Assembly (NCBI GenBank): GCA_031263155.1
Contig: JAISGK010000073.1
Location: 1-46,866 of the forward strand
DNA length: 46,866 nucleotides
Origin: Clostridiales bacterium
GTDB lineage: Bacteria > Bacillota > Clostridia > Lachnospirales > WQUN01
Direction: 5' to 3'
Shown here: in pieces, positions 40,997 to 46,866 of the stretch
How the letters are laid out: each line of letters starts with the position of its first letter
Numbering within the stretch: the stretch's first letter is position 1
The notes under the pieces: generated by a model
What the model was told of the DNA's origin: nothing
The model's input: the letters and a program-made list of their open reading frames with translations, nothing else
The model's database searches: none
Position numbers and translations under genes: made by a program

Positions 40997-41341
40997 TTAC
41001 AGTTGCATCCTCATGATCTCCCTGTAGCTCTCGATTACTTTGCTAATTGTCTGAACGGTAAAGTTGAGAGATTGATGCGCCTTGCCCTGTGCCAACATGA
41101 CAGCCAGTATGTCATCGGTGCGACCAGCCGCGAAATCTATCTGTAGGGCATCCGCCTCTTTTTGGAGGTTGTTTGTCTCACTAAAAACCGCTTTTGCCGC
41201 GTTAAGCGCATCTTCAAAAATGTCTCCTATATCTGTTCGGCTTCTAAGCATAAATTGCCGTTGCAACGGAGGTTTCGTTTGTATACCCGGCATTTGCATG
41301 TCGTTATGGTTGGCCATGGAGCCAATATCCGTAGTAATCAC
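40997..41341 (-). CDS. fliE: Rod-MS-ring junction protein FliE
   Basis: 114 residues if read from GTG 41341; an ATG at 41317 gives 106. The FliE core is 'FEDALNAAKAVFSETNNLQK' and the end 'LNFTVQTISKVIESYREIMR' followed by 'MQL' is diagnostic. It joins the rod to FliF and is one of the first exported proteins. The 'NFTVQ' and 'YREIMRM' residues are conserved. Confidence 0.92.
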   Translation of the reverse strand: MITTDIGSMANHNDMQMPGIQTKPPLQRQFMLRSRTDIGDIFEDALNAAKAVFSETNNLQKEADALQIDFAAGRTDDILAVMLAQGKAHQSLNFTVQTISKVIESYREIMRMQL

Positions 41342-41400
41342 CCCAATAAATCGCTTTTTTGTGATCTTTTTGTGATCAATTCTACAAACGCGCGATCACA

Positions 41401-41853
41401 TTACCTGCCTAATTCCATTGTCCTTGCGATCATAGACTTCGTGGAGTTAATAACGGTAACGCCAGCCTCATACGAGCGGCTTGCCGATATCATATCTACC
41501 ATTTCTTCTACAATGTTCACATTAGGCATAACGACATACCCATCCAAATCGGCGTCAGGATGCCCAGGGTCATACACCCTTGTGCCTCCCTGTGTGTCTG
41601 TCGCTATCTCCGCTACACGCACACCATAGCCAGGGGTAGATGTTCCTGATGTGCTTATCGAACCCAACGCGTCGCTAAGCGCGCTGTCAAAATCGGTTAT
41701 CTCTTTAAACACCGCCAGCTTGCGACGATAAGCGCCTCCTTCTGATGTTCGCGTCGTCTGCGCGTTTGCGATATTTTGAGAAATGAGATCCATGCGAAAG
41801 CGCTGGGCGGTCAAGGCCGTCGCGCTCACATCAAGCGCGCCAAAAAAAGACAT
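41401..41853 (-). CDS. flgC: Proximal rod protein FlgC
   Basis: 150 residues. N-terminal 'LDVSATALTAQRFRMDLISQ' then 'NIANAQTTRTSEGGAYRRKL', and C-terminal 'EMVDMISASRSYEAGVTVIN' are the family signatures. 'GYVVMPNVNIVEEM' is also conserved. Its start shares a base with the flgB stop. It forms the rod with FlgB, FlgF and FlgG. Confidence 0.95.
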   Translation of the reverse strand: MSFFGALDVSATALTAQRFRMDLISQNIANAQTTRTSEGGAYRRKLAVFKEITDFDSALSDALGSISTSGTSTPGYGVRVAEIATDTQGGTRVYDPGHPDADLDGYVVMPNVNIVEEMVDMISASRSYEAGVTVINSTKSMIARTMELGR

Positions 41854-42236
41854 CAGGATGCCCTCCCTGCTGTGACGAGGTTAAATCGCGTTGTGTTGCT
41901 ATTTAGCATCAAGGCAAGAGCATCGTATCTCGCGGCGTTTTTATAAAGACCGGTCATCTCCACTTCCATGTCCACGTTATTTTCATCTAGGCGGTATTCG
42001 AAATCCTTGTTTAGTTTAACCGAACGCGCCGAGAGTTTGCTCAAATCCCACTCGCCTGACTTGTTATACTTATCCGCAACCGCGATGAGCGTATCTTCAA
42101 ACAAAACCGTGGACTTTTTGAACCCTGGCGTATCGGCGTTAGCGATATTGTTGCTTATCACCTGATTACGAAATTGCGAGGCTTGCATCGCCGCGCCAAG
42201 GATATCGTGCCGCGCGAATAAATTATCCAATATCAT
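41853..42236 (-). CDS. flgB: Proximal rod protein FlgB, first gene of the flagellar cluster
   Basis: 127 residues. 'NQVISNNIANADTPGFK' near the N-terminus and 'DMEVEMTGLYKNAARYDALA' near the end identify FlgB. It starts after AAAGGAG. Upstream lies about 85 bp of AT-rich DNA and a terminator, so the promoter of the whole cluster should be between 42240 and 42322; I see no convincing consensus there. Confidence 0.95.
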   Translation of the reverse strand: MILDNLFARHDILGAAMQASQFRNQVISNNIANADTPGFKKSTVLFEDTLIAVADKYNKSGEWDLSKLSARSVKLNKDFEYRLDENNVDMEVEMTGLYKNAARYDALALMLNSNTTRFNLVTAGRAS

Positions 42237-42322
42237 GCCATTTCTCCTTTACCGCGTAAATATTTAGTGTGCCCCACCCCTCGAATCCTTGTATTATTTT
42301 TAACCAAAAGTAGCATTTTATG

Positions 42323-42357
42323 AAAAAAAAGAGCGACCTGGCATTTCGCCAGATCGC
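42323..42357 (-). terminator. Rho-independent terminator upstream of flgB
   Basis: On the minus strand GCGATCTGGC and GCCAGGTCGC pair over 10 bp (one G-U) around a GAAAT loop, followed by CTC and eight T. It stops minus-strand transcription from the toxin locus before flgB, isolating the flagellar cluster. Confidence 0.85.
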
Positions 42358-42452
42358 GCGTTATTATAGAAACTTTGTCAAGGGGGGTGTCCAGTTTCTG
42401 AAAATATATTTTGTTACTACCATGAAACCAATTTGGGTCAAGTTGGTGTAGA

Positions 42453-42684
42453 CTAGTACCCTGTTGAATCTAAAACTATAGCAATTAAACCAGAGAAATT
42501 TCAGGATAGAGTCGTTTGAGTTTAGTACGAGCATCTTTGGCAGTGAATTCAATGTTTGTTGCTTTTTCTCTTTCTTCTTTGCTCAACTTTACTGTGTATT
42601 CATTCCTTGGCATTTATATCTACCCCTTTTTAGGATAGCATATAATGGTAAATTATTCAATGTTTAGATTCAACAGGGTACTAG
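42453..42684. mobile_element. 232-bp IS630-type miniature inverted-repeat element
   Basis: CTAGTACCCTGTTGAATCTA and two more A at 42453-42474 are matched exactly inverted at 42663-42684. A TA dinucleotide at each end fits the TA target duplication of IS630/Tc1 elements. Inside is a 42-residue frame made of both ends of an IS630 transposase, so this is an internal-deletion derivative that could be moved in trans. It has truncated the gene read from 42859. Confidence 0.85.
42485..42613 (-). pseudogene. Internally deleted IS630-family transposase
   Basis: 42 residues with a ribosome site (AAGGGG) and ATG 42613. The first part 'MPRNEYTVKLSKEEREKATN' is the start of IS630 transposases as I know them (compare YTVKLTEEER). 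The second part 'EFTAKDARTKLKRLYPEIS' is their usual C-terminal end. The catalytic DDE middle, about 300 residues, is missing, with the join near residue 21. It cannot transpose alone. Confidence 0.75.
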
Positions 42685-42859
42685 GGCTATTACTGTGCAA
42701 AGCAAAGGATGCGAAAAAACCTTCCGATAATTCTCTATCAACGGGCACGTAATAGCAATATCTGCCCAATATTTTAACGACATCATCTGCTTTCCAAACC
42801 GTTTCGAGACCTTTTTCTTCATCTGCAACATAAATAGCTACAGCGCTATCAAAAATCAA
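42653..42859 (-). pseudogene. Unknown small protein of the toxin locus, truncated by the miniature element
   Basis: 68 residues as read. The last 11 residues ('TLLNLNIE' at the end) are encoded by the terminal repeat of the IS630-type element, so the native C-terminus is lost. If the element and one TA are removed the frame continues as 'LHQLDPNWFHGSNKIYF'. The N-terminal part contains 'VAIYVADEEKGLETVWKADD'. I know no family. It overlaps the next upstream gene by 11 bp and is probably an immunity or orphan protein of the polymorphic toxin locus. Confidence 0.5.
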
Positions 42860-43193
42860 AAGGATCCGATTCTGTAAAATCTTCTTCTTTCCAGTCTTGT
42901 TTATCTTTCCATGAAACCAGTTGAAAAAAATATGCTATTGTGTCTGCCAAAGCTTCTTCAATGGTTTTTCCATACCCTACTGCACAATTGAAATATCCGC
43001 CTGAATCTATTACGTGTAGATTAGAAAAGCCTGTAAAACGTCCTTCAGCACTCTCATAAACCTTAATTTTAAATTTAGCGTATGGAGAATAATTTTGTTC
43101 CCAAACATTGAATTCAGCAGCGCATTTATCAATTCCAACTATTCCGTTTATTTTTATATGTTTCCAGTTTTCGCTCAAAATAAATACACTCAC
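42849..43193 (-). CDS. Immunity-like small protein in the RHS locus
   Basis: 114 residues from GTG 43193 after AAAGG. No membrane segment; an acidic C-terminus ('EEDFTESDPFDF'). The segment 'NCAVGYGKTIEEALADTIAY' looks like a DUF-type immunity fold, but I cannot name the family. Its place among RHS toxin fragments and a WapI-like gene suggests a role in neutralising a toxin. It is coupled by overlap to the gene truncated by the miniature element. Confidence 0.5.
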   Translation of the reverse strand: MSVFILSENWKHIKINGIVGIDKCAAEFNVWEQNYSPYAKFKIKVYESAEGRFTGFSNLHVIDSGGYFNCAVGYGKTIEEALADTIAYFFQLVSWKDKQDWKEEDFTESDPFDF

Positions 43194-43302
43194 CTTTCTA
43201 GGCCAAAAGAAATAAATGTTCCATCAGGTGCCTTAATAGACCGTCGCCTACACCGTGCGCACAAGCTTCTTTGAAAAATAACTCAAAGGCAGGGCCATTA
43301 TT

Positions 43303-43656
43303 TCAAGCAACCATGCTCCGGAGGATCGAGACGATAGAGCCTAACACAGTTTGGTCAGTGGTGAATTGATATCTGAGATATTGCGGACAGTGGCTACCTC
43401 CTGCTTGGCCGGAAATTTCGATATGACCTAAATTTAGAAACTTAAACAATACAAAGTCATCACTATCGTAATCTTGTATTTGGCACGACCCCGTGAGGTT
43501 GTTATACATTTCGCTCAAAGAAGTTATTGCATTTTGTAGCGCAGATTCCGATATGCAAAAATTTGAAGCGCCAGAAAATTCGCCGGATTTAATTTTAATC
43601 AAGAAGGTGATGTATCCTTCAACCATGTATAGTCGTTCAAAAGTTATGTTCGCCAT
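43303..43656 (-). CDS. WapI-family immunity protein
   Basis: 117 residues. 'SGASNFCISESALQNAITSL', 'LTGSCQIQDYDSDDFVLFKF' and 'GHIEISGQAGGSHCPQYLRY' followed by 'FTTDQTVLGSIV' match, from memory, the WapI immunity family that protects against WapA/RHS C-terminal toxins. It follows the toxin fragment (43671) by 14 bp, the usual toxin-immunity order. After its stop the same frame continues to 43198 with 'GPAFELFFKEACAHGVGDGL', which looks like the tail of a second, broken immunity gene. Confidence 0.65.
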   Translation of the reverse strand: MANITFERLYMVEGYITFLIKIKSGEFSGASNFCISESALQNAITSLSEMYNNLTGSCQIQDYDSDDFVLFKFLNLGHIEISGQAGGSHCPQYLRYQFTTDQTVLGSIVSILRSMVA

Positions 43657-43670
43657 ACTTTCATCCTCGC

Positions 43671-44042
43671 TTACTTAAACTTAAAGTCATCAAAGACTTT
43701 TGTTATCGTGTTATATAAGAAATGTATCTCCACCCCATTAACATTTTGAGACATTTTTATCCAACCATCTTTTGCAAGCCAGCGTATATCTGTCATAATA
43801 ATATCAAGTGGTTTTGCTCCTTTCAGTGGGTTGGAGATTACTTGCTTCATTGCAATTTCTTCTTTTAAACTTTGAGCTTCAACTCGTCCTGAACTCCCTT
43901 TTCCAGCAATAGTAATGTCGCTATTTTCGTAGTTACTTGGGCTACGCATCATAGCCAACTTATTTAGGTCATCATCAAGATTACTAACAGCAACACTGGC
44001 CGAAAGAGCGCCATCAATTACTAAAGCAGTACCTATCGCCAC
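43671..44042 (-). pseudogene. C-terminal toxin domain of an RHS/WapA-type protein
   Basis: 123 residues as read from an internal GTG. A hydrophobic pretoxin stretch ('AIGTALVIDGALSASVAV') is followed by the toxin-like end 'MKQVISNPLKGAKPLDIIMT', 'DIRWLAKDGWIKMSQNVNGV' and 'EIHFLYNTITKVFDDFKFK'. The final 'DDFKFK' with 'VEIHY/F...NTIT' is common to a family of RHS-associated tips, to my memory. The frame is open upstream to about 44097 and there is one base out of register with the pretoxin piece at 44075-44608. Activity is unknown. Confidence 0.6.
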
Positions 44043-44074
44043 GCCCTCAACAGCTATTACTACGCCTCCGGCTG

Positions 44075-44608
44075 TTAGCGTACCGCCGATAGTATTGATA
44101 TCCCGCCTCCAGCCGCAATAGGCCCTACTATTTCCGATGCGCCAGCAGCTATTTTGCCGACTGCCAGGGAGAGCGAAATATAATCTCCAATTACCCTGCC
44201 CAGAACGAAATCGCGGCTATTATAAAGTGCCTGTCTTTCAGCAGCGTATGATGACGGATCAATATACTCTTTGATCATATTATATATTGACGTTGTTATA
44301 GGCAACTGACTTTCTATTAGCGCGTCAAAAATACCATACAACACATAGGCAACATCATAATCATAATAGTCTGCCACTTTTTGTGATGGAGCAGGTCGAG
44401 GCGTTGGAATTATAGTATTATTTGTATTTAAATTATCGTCATTAAATTGCGATGGCTGCGTTGTTTTAGGTGGACTTGTATCTGGCGTTGGCTTTGGCGG
44501 AAGCTGCGGCTGTATAACAACTAAAGCTATAAAACTATAACCCTCATTCCAATAGCTTCTATTTGTGCTACCAACAGCGTAATGAGTTCCTTCATATTCT
44601 GGACGTTG
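44075..44608 (-). pseudogene. Frameshifted linker/pretoxin part of the RHS protein
   Basis: An open frame without a proper start (first ATG-like codon is GTG 44377). It reads 'RPEYEGTHYAVGSTNRSYWN', then a proline-rich linker ('PPKPTPDTSPPKTTQPS'), then a helical pretoxin region ('ERQALYNSRDFVLGRVIGDY', 'AAGASEIVGPIAAGGG'). It overlaps the 3' end of the RHS repeat frame in another register and is out of register with the toxin piece. Two frameshifts, near 44600 and 44095, would restore one polypeptide. Confidence 0.55.
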
Positions 44609-45618
44609 TTACCCCACTCGTCATACGCGGTGTAAGCTAGCAGGTTTCCAGCCTGGCTGCTCACATATACCGTACTGCCCACCCCGTCATAATGGAAGTA
44701 GGCTTTTTGAATATCCTCCGTCGCGATAGCATGGCTGGGGTTGCCCGTAACATTAATGGCGGAATCCACAGTGTAAGCGGACTGAGAAACCTTGCTTACG
44801 CTAAAGGTATTGCGCACCACATAGCGCCCATCAGTGTATTCCATCAGGTTTTGCGCGTATTGGCCGGTGTAGTCAATTACGTAATCTGTCGCGGTTTTTT
44901 CTTCGCGCTGCCTGGTTAATCCGTAATTATCCTCGTAGGTCTGTTGTCCTTCGGGGATAGTTATTCCTGCGTTCGCTTCGTCCTCCAGCAAACCGATATA
45001 ACGGTTGCCGCCCGTGTTATGGTTATTGATAAACAGGTTGTTCGGATTTTTTACTCCCTGCTCCAAACGAATGAGATAGCCAAGCCCGTTATATGTGTAT
45101 TCGCTTTCTTTGCCTTCGGTGTTGGCTCCCTTAACCATTCGATTGGTTTCGTCATAAACATATGTAAATGTGCCGGCTCCGGTTTCTTCCGTCTGGTTGC
45201 CGCGTTTGTCATATGAATACTCGGAATTACCGCCCGAACCTGTTTTGGACAATAACTGATTCAATGCGTTGTATGTATATGCAGAAGTCTTGCCCTTGTT
45301 TGTTTCTTTAACGATATTGCCATATTCATCGTAACTGTAGCTGCGGCTTCCCTGATTGTCCTGCGCTGTTACTATGCGGTTGCCCGCGTCGTAGGAATAA
45401 ACTTTTGTTTCGGATTTATATTGGAAGCCTACGCCTGTGTTTTGCTCTTTGGTCAGATTCCAGGCTGCATCATAATTGTAGCTGTAGGTTTTGCGCACGC
45501 TGCCGTTTATGGTTTCCGTCGTTTGGATCAACTGATCTCTGCTGTCGTAAACATTGGCCGTCTTTTCGCCGTTTGGGTAAGCCGTCGTTATATAGTGTAA
45601 GGGCTTTACGCCCTCACA
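44527..45618 (-). pseudogene. RHS/YD-repeat core fragment
   Basis: About 363 codons are open, but there is no start: the first ATG-like codon in frame is at 45531 and the 5' part ends at a hairpin (45591-45623). YD repeats are plain ('YSYDEYGNIVKETNKGKTSA', 'YTYNALNQLLSKTGSGGNSE', 'YVYDETNRMVKGANTEG'), followed by the RHS core entry 'YFHYDGVGSTVYVSSQAGNL' and 'AYDEWGN'. The last 20 residues depart from the family because of a frameshift near 44600. Full RHS/WapA proteins are secreted or surface proteins of over 1000 residues that carry a C-terminal toxin; here only the end is left. Confidence 0.75.
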
Positions 45619-45623
45619 CTATA
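45591..45623. repeat. Hairpin repeat at the truncated 5' end of the RHS fragment
   Basis: TATAGTGTAAGGGC (45591-45604) and GCCCTCACACTATA (45610-45623) pair over 14 bp with one G-U, around TTTAC. It lies exactly between the lipoprotein gene and the start-less RHS fragment, so it may mark the deletion join or be a REP-type element. It lacks a T tract. Confidence 0.7.
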
Positions 45624-45629
45624 ACAACT

Positions 45630-46199
45630 CTATTTTTGGTAAGGATAAGCTGATAAACTTTCACGGGTAAGAACGATCTTCACCGATTCATCTAAATGAT
45701 CAACCTTTGGATCATCAAGAGCAAACAATTCATCAAGCGACATATTTATATAATTGTCACCGATTTGTTCCAAAGGAGCAGAAACTCGTTTCCCATGACC
45801 TTGTTCATATTCGACCTTGTAAAATACTCTACGTCCAATGTCGTAAAATACATCAACAATGGTTACTTGATTACTCATCTCATAGGCTTCGGCAAATGTA
45901 AATTGGATATCTCCCGTCATTCCAGCATCTTCAGTTGTCAAAGTAATCCTTGTCATTGGGAAACCAACTACATAGATCTCAGCAATAATATTTGCATCCG
46001 AAATTATATTCGCAAGTGAATTGATTTCATTAGCTGTTAAGGCTTCATCAATATCCTTGTTTTTGCGAGTGTAGGGGGCCCAATCATCATTATCGTAACA
46101 TCCGGTATTGATAATCATAAACATCATGAGAGTGATTAATATTATGAAGCCTTGATACAAAAGACGCTTCGCTCTCAAACTCATAATCCTCCATTTCAT
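45630..46199 (-). CDS. Putative lipoprotein of unknown function
   Basis: 189 residues. Hydrophobic helix at about 14-30 followed by a lipobox-like 'IINTGC' (cysteine about 34), so export and lipidation are likely. The remainder is a soluble alpha/beta region with 'ANIIAEIYVVGFPMTRITLT' and 'VDVFYDIGRRVFYKVEYEQG'. I do not recognise a family. It overlaps the stop of the lysozyme-like gene by 4 bp, so the two are co-translated. It separates that gene from the RHS fragment and may be an immunity lipoprotein protecting the cell from a wall-degrading effector. Confidence 0.55.
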   Translation of the reverse strand: MKWRIMSLRAKRLLYQGFIILITLMMFMIINTGCYDNDDWAPYTRKNKDIDEALTANEINSLANIISDANIIAEIYVVGFPMTRITLTTEDAGMTGDIQFTFAEAYEMSNQVTIVDVFYDIGRRVFYKVEYEQGHGKRVSAPLEQIGDNYINMSLDELFALDDPKVDHLDESVKIVLTRESLSAYPYQK

Positions 46200-46798
46200 C
46201 GTCTTGAATTGTTATACCTTAAAAAGCACTCGTAGTATTCGTATACTTCATTGCCATATTGAGCTGCGGCAGAACCAAATCCATTGTATCTCGCGAGTAT
46301 CTTTCTTATTTCTATGGGCGCTATTGTGTTTATATTGAGATCTAGTTCGCCAGGTGCCTCAGCGCCATAAAGCAACACAAGGCCAACCATATCAATATTA
46401 AACACATCATCTGTTCTCAACTTATCCCATATTTCATATGCTTGATGGATATCGCCATAATTGTACTGTACTTCGCAACCAAGCCCTTCAAAATACCAGT
46501 TGAGAGCATTTACAGCCGTTTTTGCGAATATTTGACCAAGACCAGTTGATGAATCGCCGCTGAACCGTAACGGTGCCTCTGGTGGAGCTACTAATAATTT
46601 TGAATACCATGGAAGATTCATATAGTTCTCTAACTGCACATTATAAACATATGTTTGTATTACTAAAGCATCGGCAAAATTATCTGTTGGATCGACCCAA
46701 CGTATTTCTCTTAACATAACTGATTGGATTAGTGCTTTGTTCATTCCATACTCTAAATGAGCGTACTTGGTAAAAATGCACAAAATGATTAGGAGCAA
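46196..46798 (-). CDS. Lysozyme-like domain protein, likely RHS-associated effector remnant
   Basis: 200 residues read from TTG 46798; an in-frame TGA lies two codons upstream, so the frame is bounded. 'YGMNKALIQSVMLREIRWVD' carries a glutamate in the position expected for a lysozyme-like fold, and 'RFSGDSSTGLGQIFAKTAVN' is a transglycosylase-like glycine-rich segment. 'EIRKILARYNGFGSAAAQYG' then 'NEVYEYYE' ends the domain. I recall such domains at the C-termini of RHS and other clostridial surface proteins. There is no signal peptide, so it may have lost its carrier. The last 68 bases of the window (46799-46866) show no clear gene. Confidence 0.45.
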   Translation of the reverse strand: MLLIILCIFTKYAHLEYGMNKALIQSVMLREIRWVDPTDNFADALVIQTYVYNVQLENYMNLPWYSKLLVAPPEAPLRFSGDSSTGLGQIFAKTAVNALNWYFEGLGCEVQYNYGDIHQAYEIWDKLRTDDVFNIDMVGLVLLYGAEAPGELDLNINTIAPIEIRKILARYNGFGSAAAQYGNEVYEYYECFLRYNNSRR

Positions 46799-46866
46799 AG
46801 GTCATAGAGGATCTCAATGGGTGTACCGTTTTGTGCATGTTGATAAATGAAAGAGATTCTGCCTCT

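Noticed and set aside
42240..42322. SigD-type or sigma-A promoter for flgB
   Set aside because: AT-rich stretches are present but no -35/-10 pair with acceptable spacing could be defended.

Overview
The window looks like a chromosomal piece of a flagellated Gram-positive anaerobe in class Clostridia, most likely Lachnospirales. The evidence is the order of the fla/che genes (flgB-flgC-fliE-F-G-H-I-J-motE-fliK-flgD-flgE-flbD-mot-fliL-M-Y-cheY-fliO-P-Q-R-flhB-A-F-G-cheC-cheD-sigD-swrB-like), the presence of CheC, CheD and FliY, SigD-type flagellar sigma factor, FapA and strong AGGAGG ribosome binding sites. The taxon is an inference; no rRNA or tRNA gene is visible.

Layout. (1) 1-6.6 kb is a phage or integrative-element remnant: a DUF1492/ArpU-like regulator without a good start codon, a leftward toxin-antitoxin group built on a PIN protein, a XRE repressor facing a divergent, operator-rich promoter, then a rightward early operon (small ORF, excisionase-like HTH, CHC2/TOPRIM primase fused to a DUF3987 helicase-like protein, VRR-NUC nuclease). 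The primase-helicase is broken by one in-frame TGA and by a one-base shift at an 11-C tract. No integrase, terminase or structural gene is present. (2) 6.8-9.9 kb, minus strand: small zinc ribbon protein, GH127 beta-L-arabinofuranosidase and an overlapping GNAT acetyltransferase. (3) 9.95-13.0 kb, plus strand: SAM methyltransferase with a 12-C tract in its reading frame, a flippase-like membrane protein and UDP-glucose dehydrogenase, probably a cell-surface glycan or lipid pathway.

(4) 13.1-42.2 kb, all minus strand: one long flagellar/chemotaxis cluster, read right to left from flgB to a small set of accessory membrane proteins. It makes rod, MS ring, C ring, export gate, ATPase complex, hook and hook-length control, plus the placement GTPase/ATPase pair FlhF/FlhG, the adaptation proteins CheC/CheD, CheY and the flagellar sigma factor. 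Its departures from the usual clostridial plan are the most interesting content: motA is absent and its motB-like neighbour lacks the channel aspartate; cheB, cheA and cheW are absent between flhG and cheC; an Rpn-family nuclease with its own promoter sits between flgD and flgE; a 126-bp fold-back repeat separates fliP from fliQ; and short tandem duplications have altered the end of fliL and the start of fliI.

(5) 42.3-46.9 kb, AT-richer, minus strand: a decaying RHS/WapA-type polymorphic toxin locus with immunity-like genes, frameshifted toxin pieces, a lipoprotein and a lysozyme-like domain, invaded by a 232-bp IS630-derived miniature element that still encodes both ends of the transposase. 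A terminator separates this locus from flgB.

Repeated themes are slippage and micro-duplication: C11 and C12 tracts, tandem copies of 12, 16, 18, 29 and 42 bp, and at least two families of hairpin repeats. These suggest either genuine phase variation at the C tracts or relaxed repair and ongoing decay of accessory genes.
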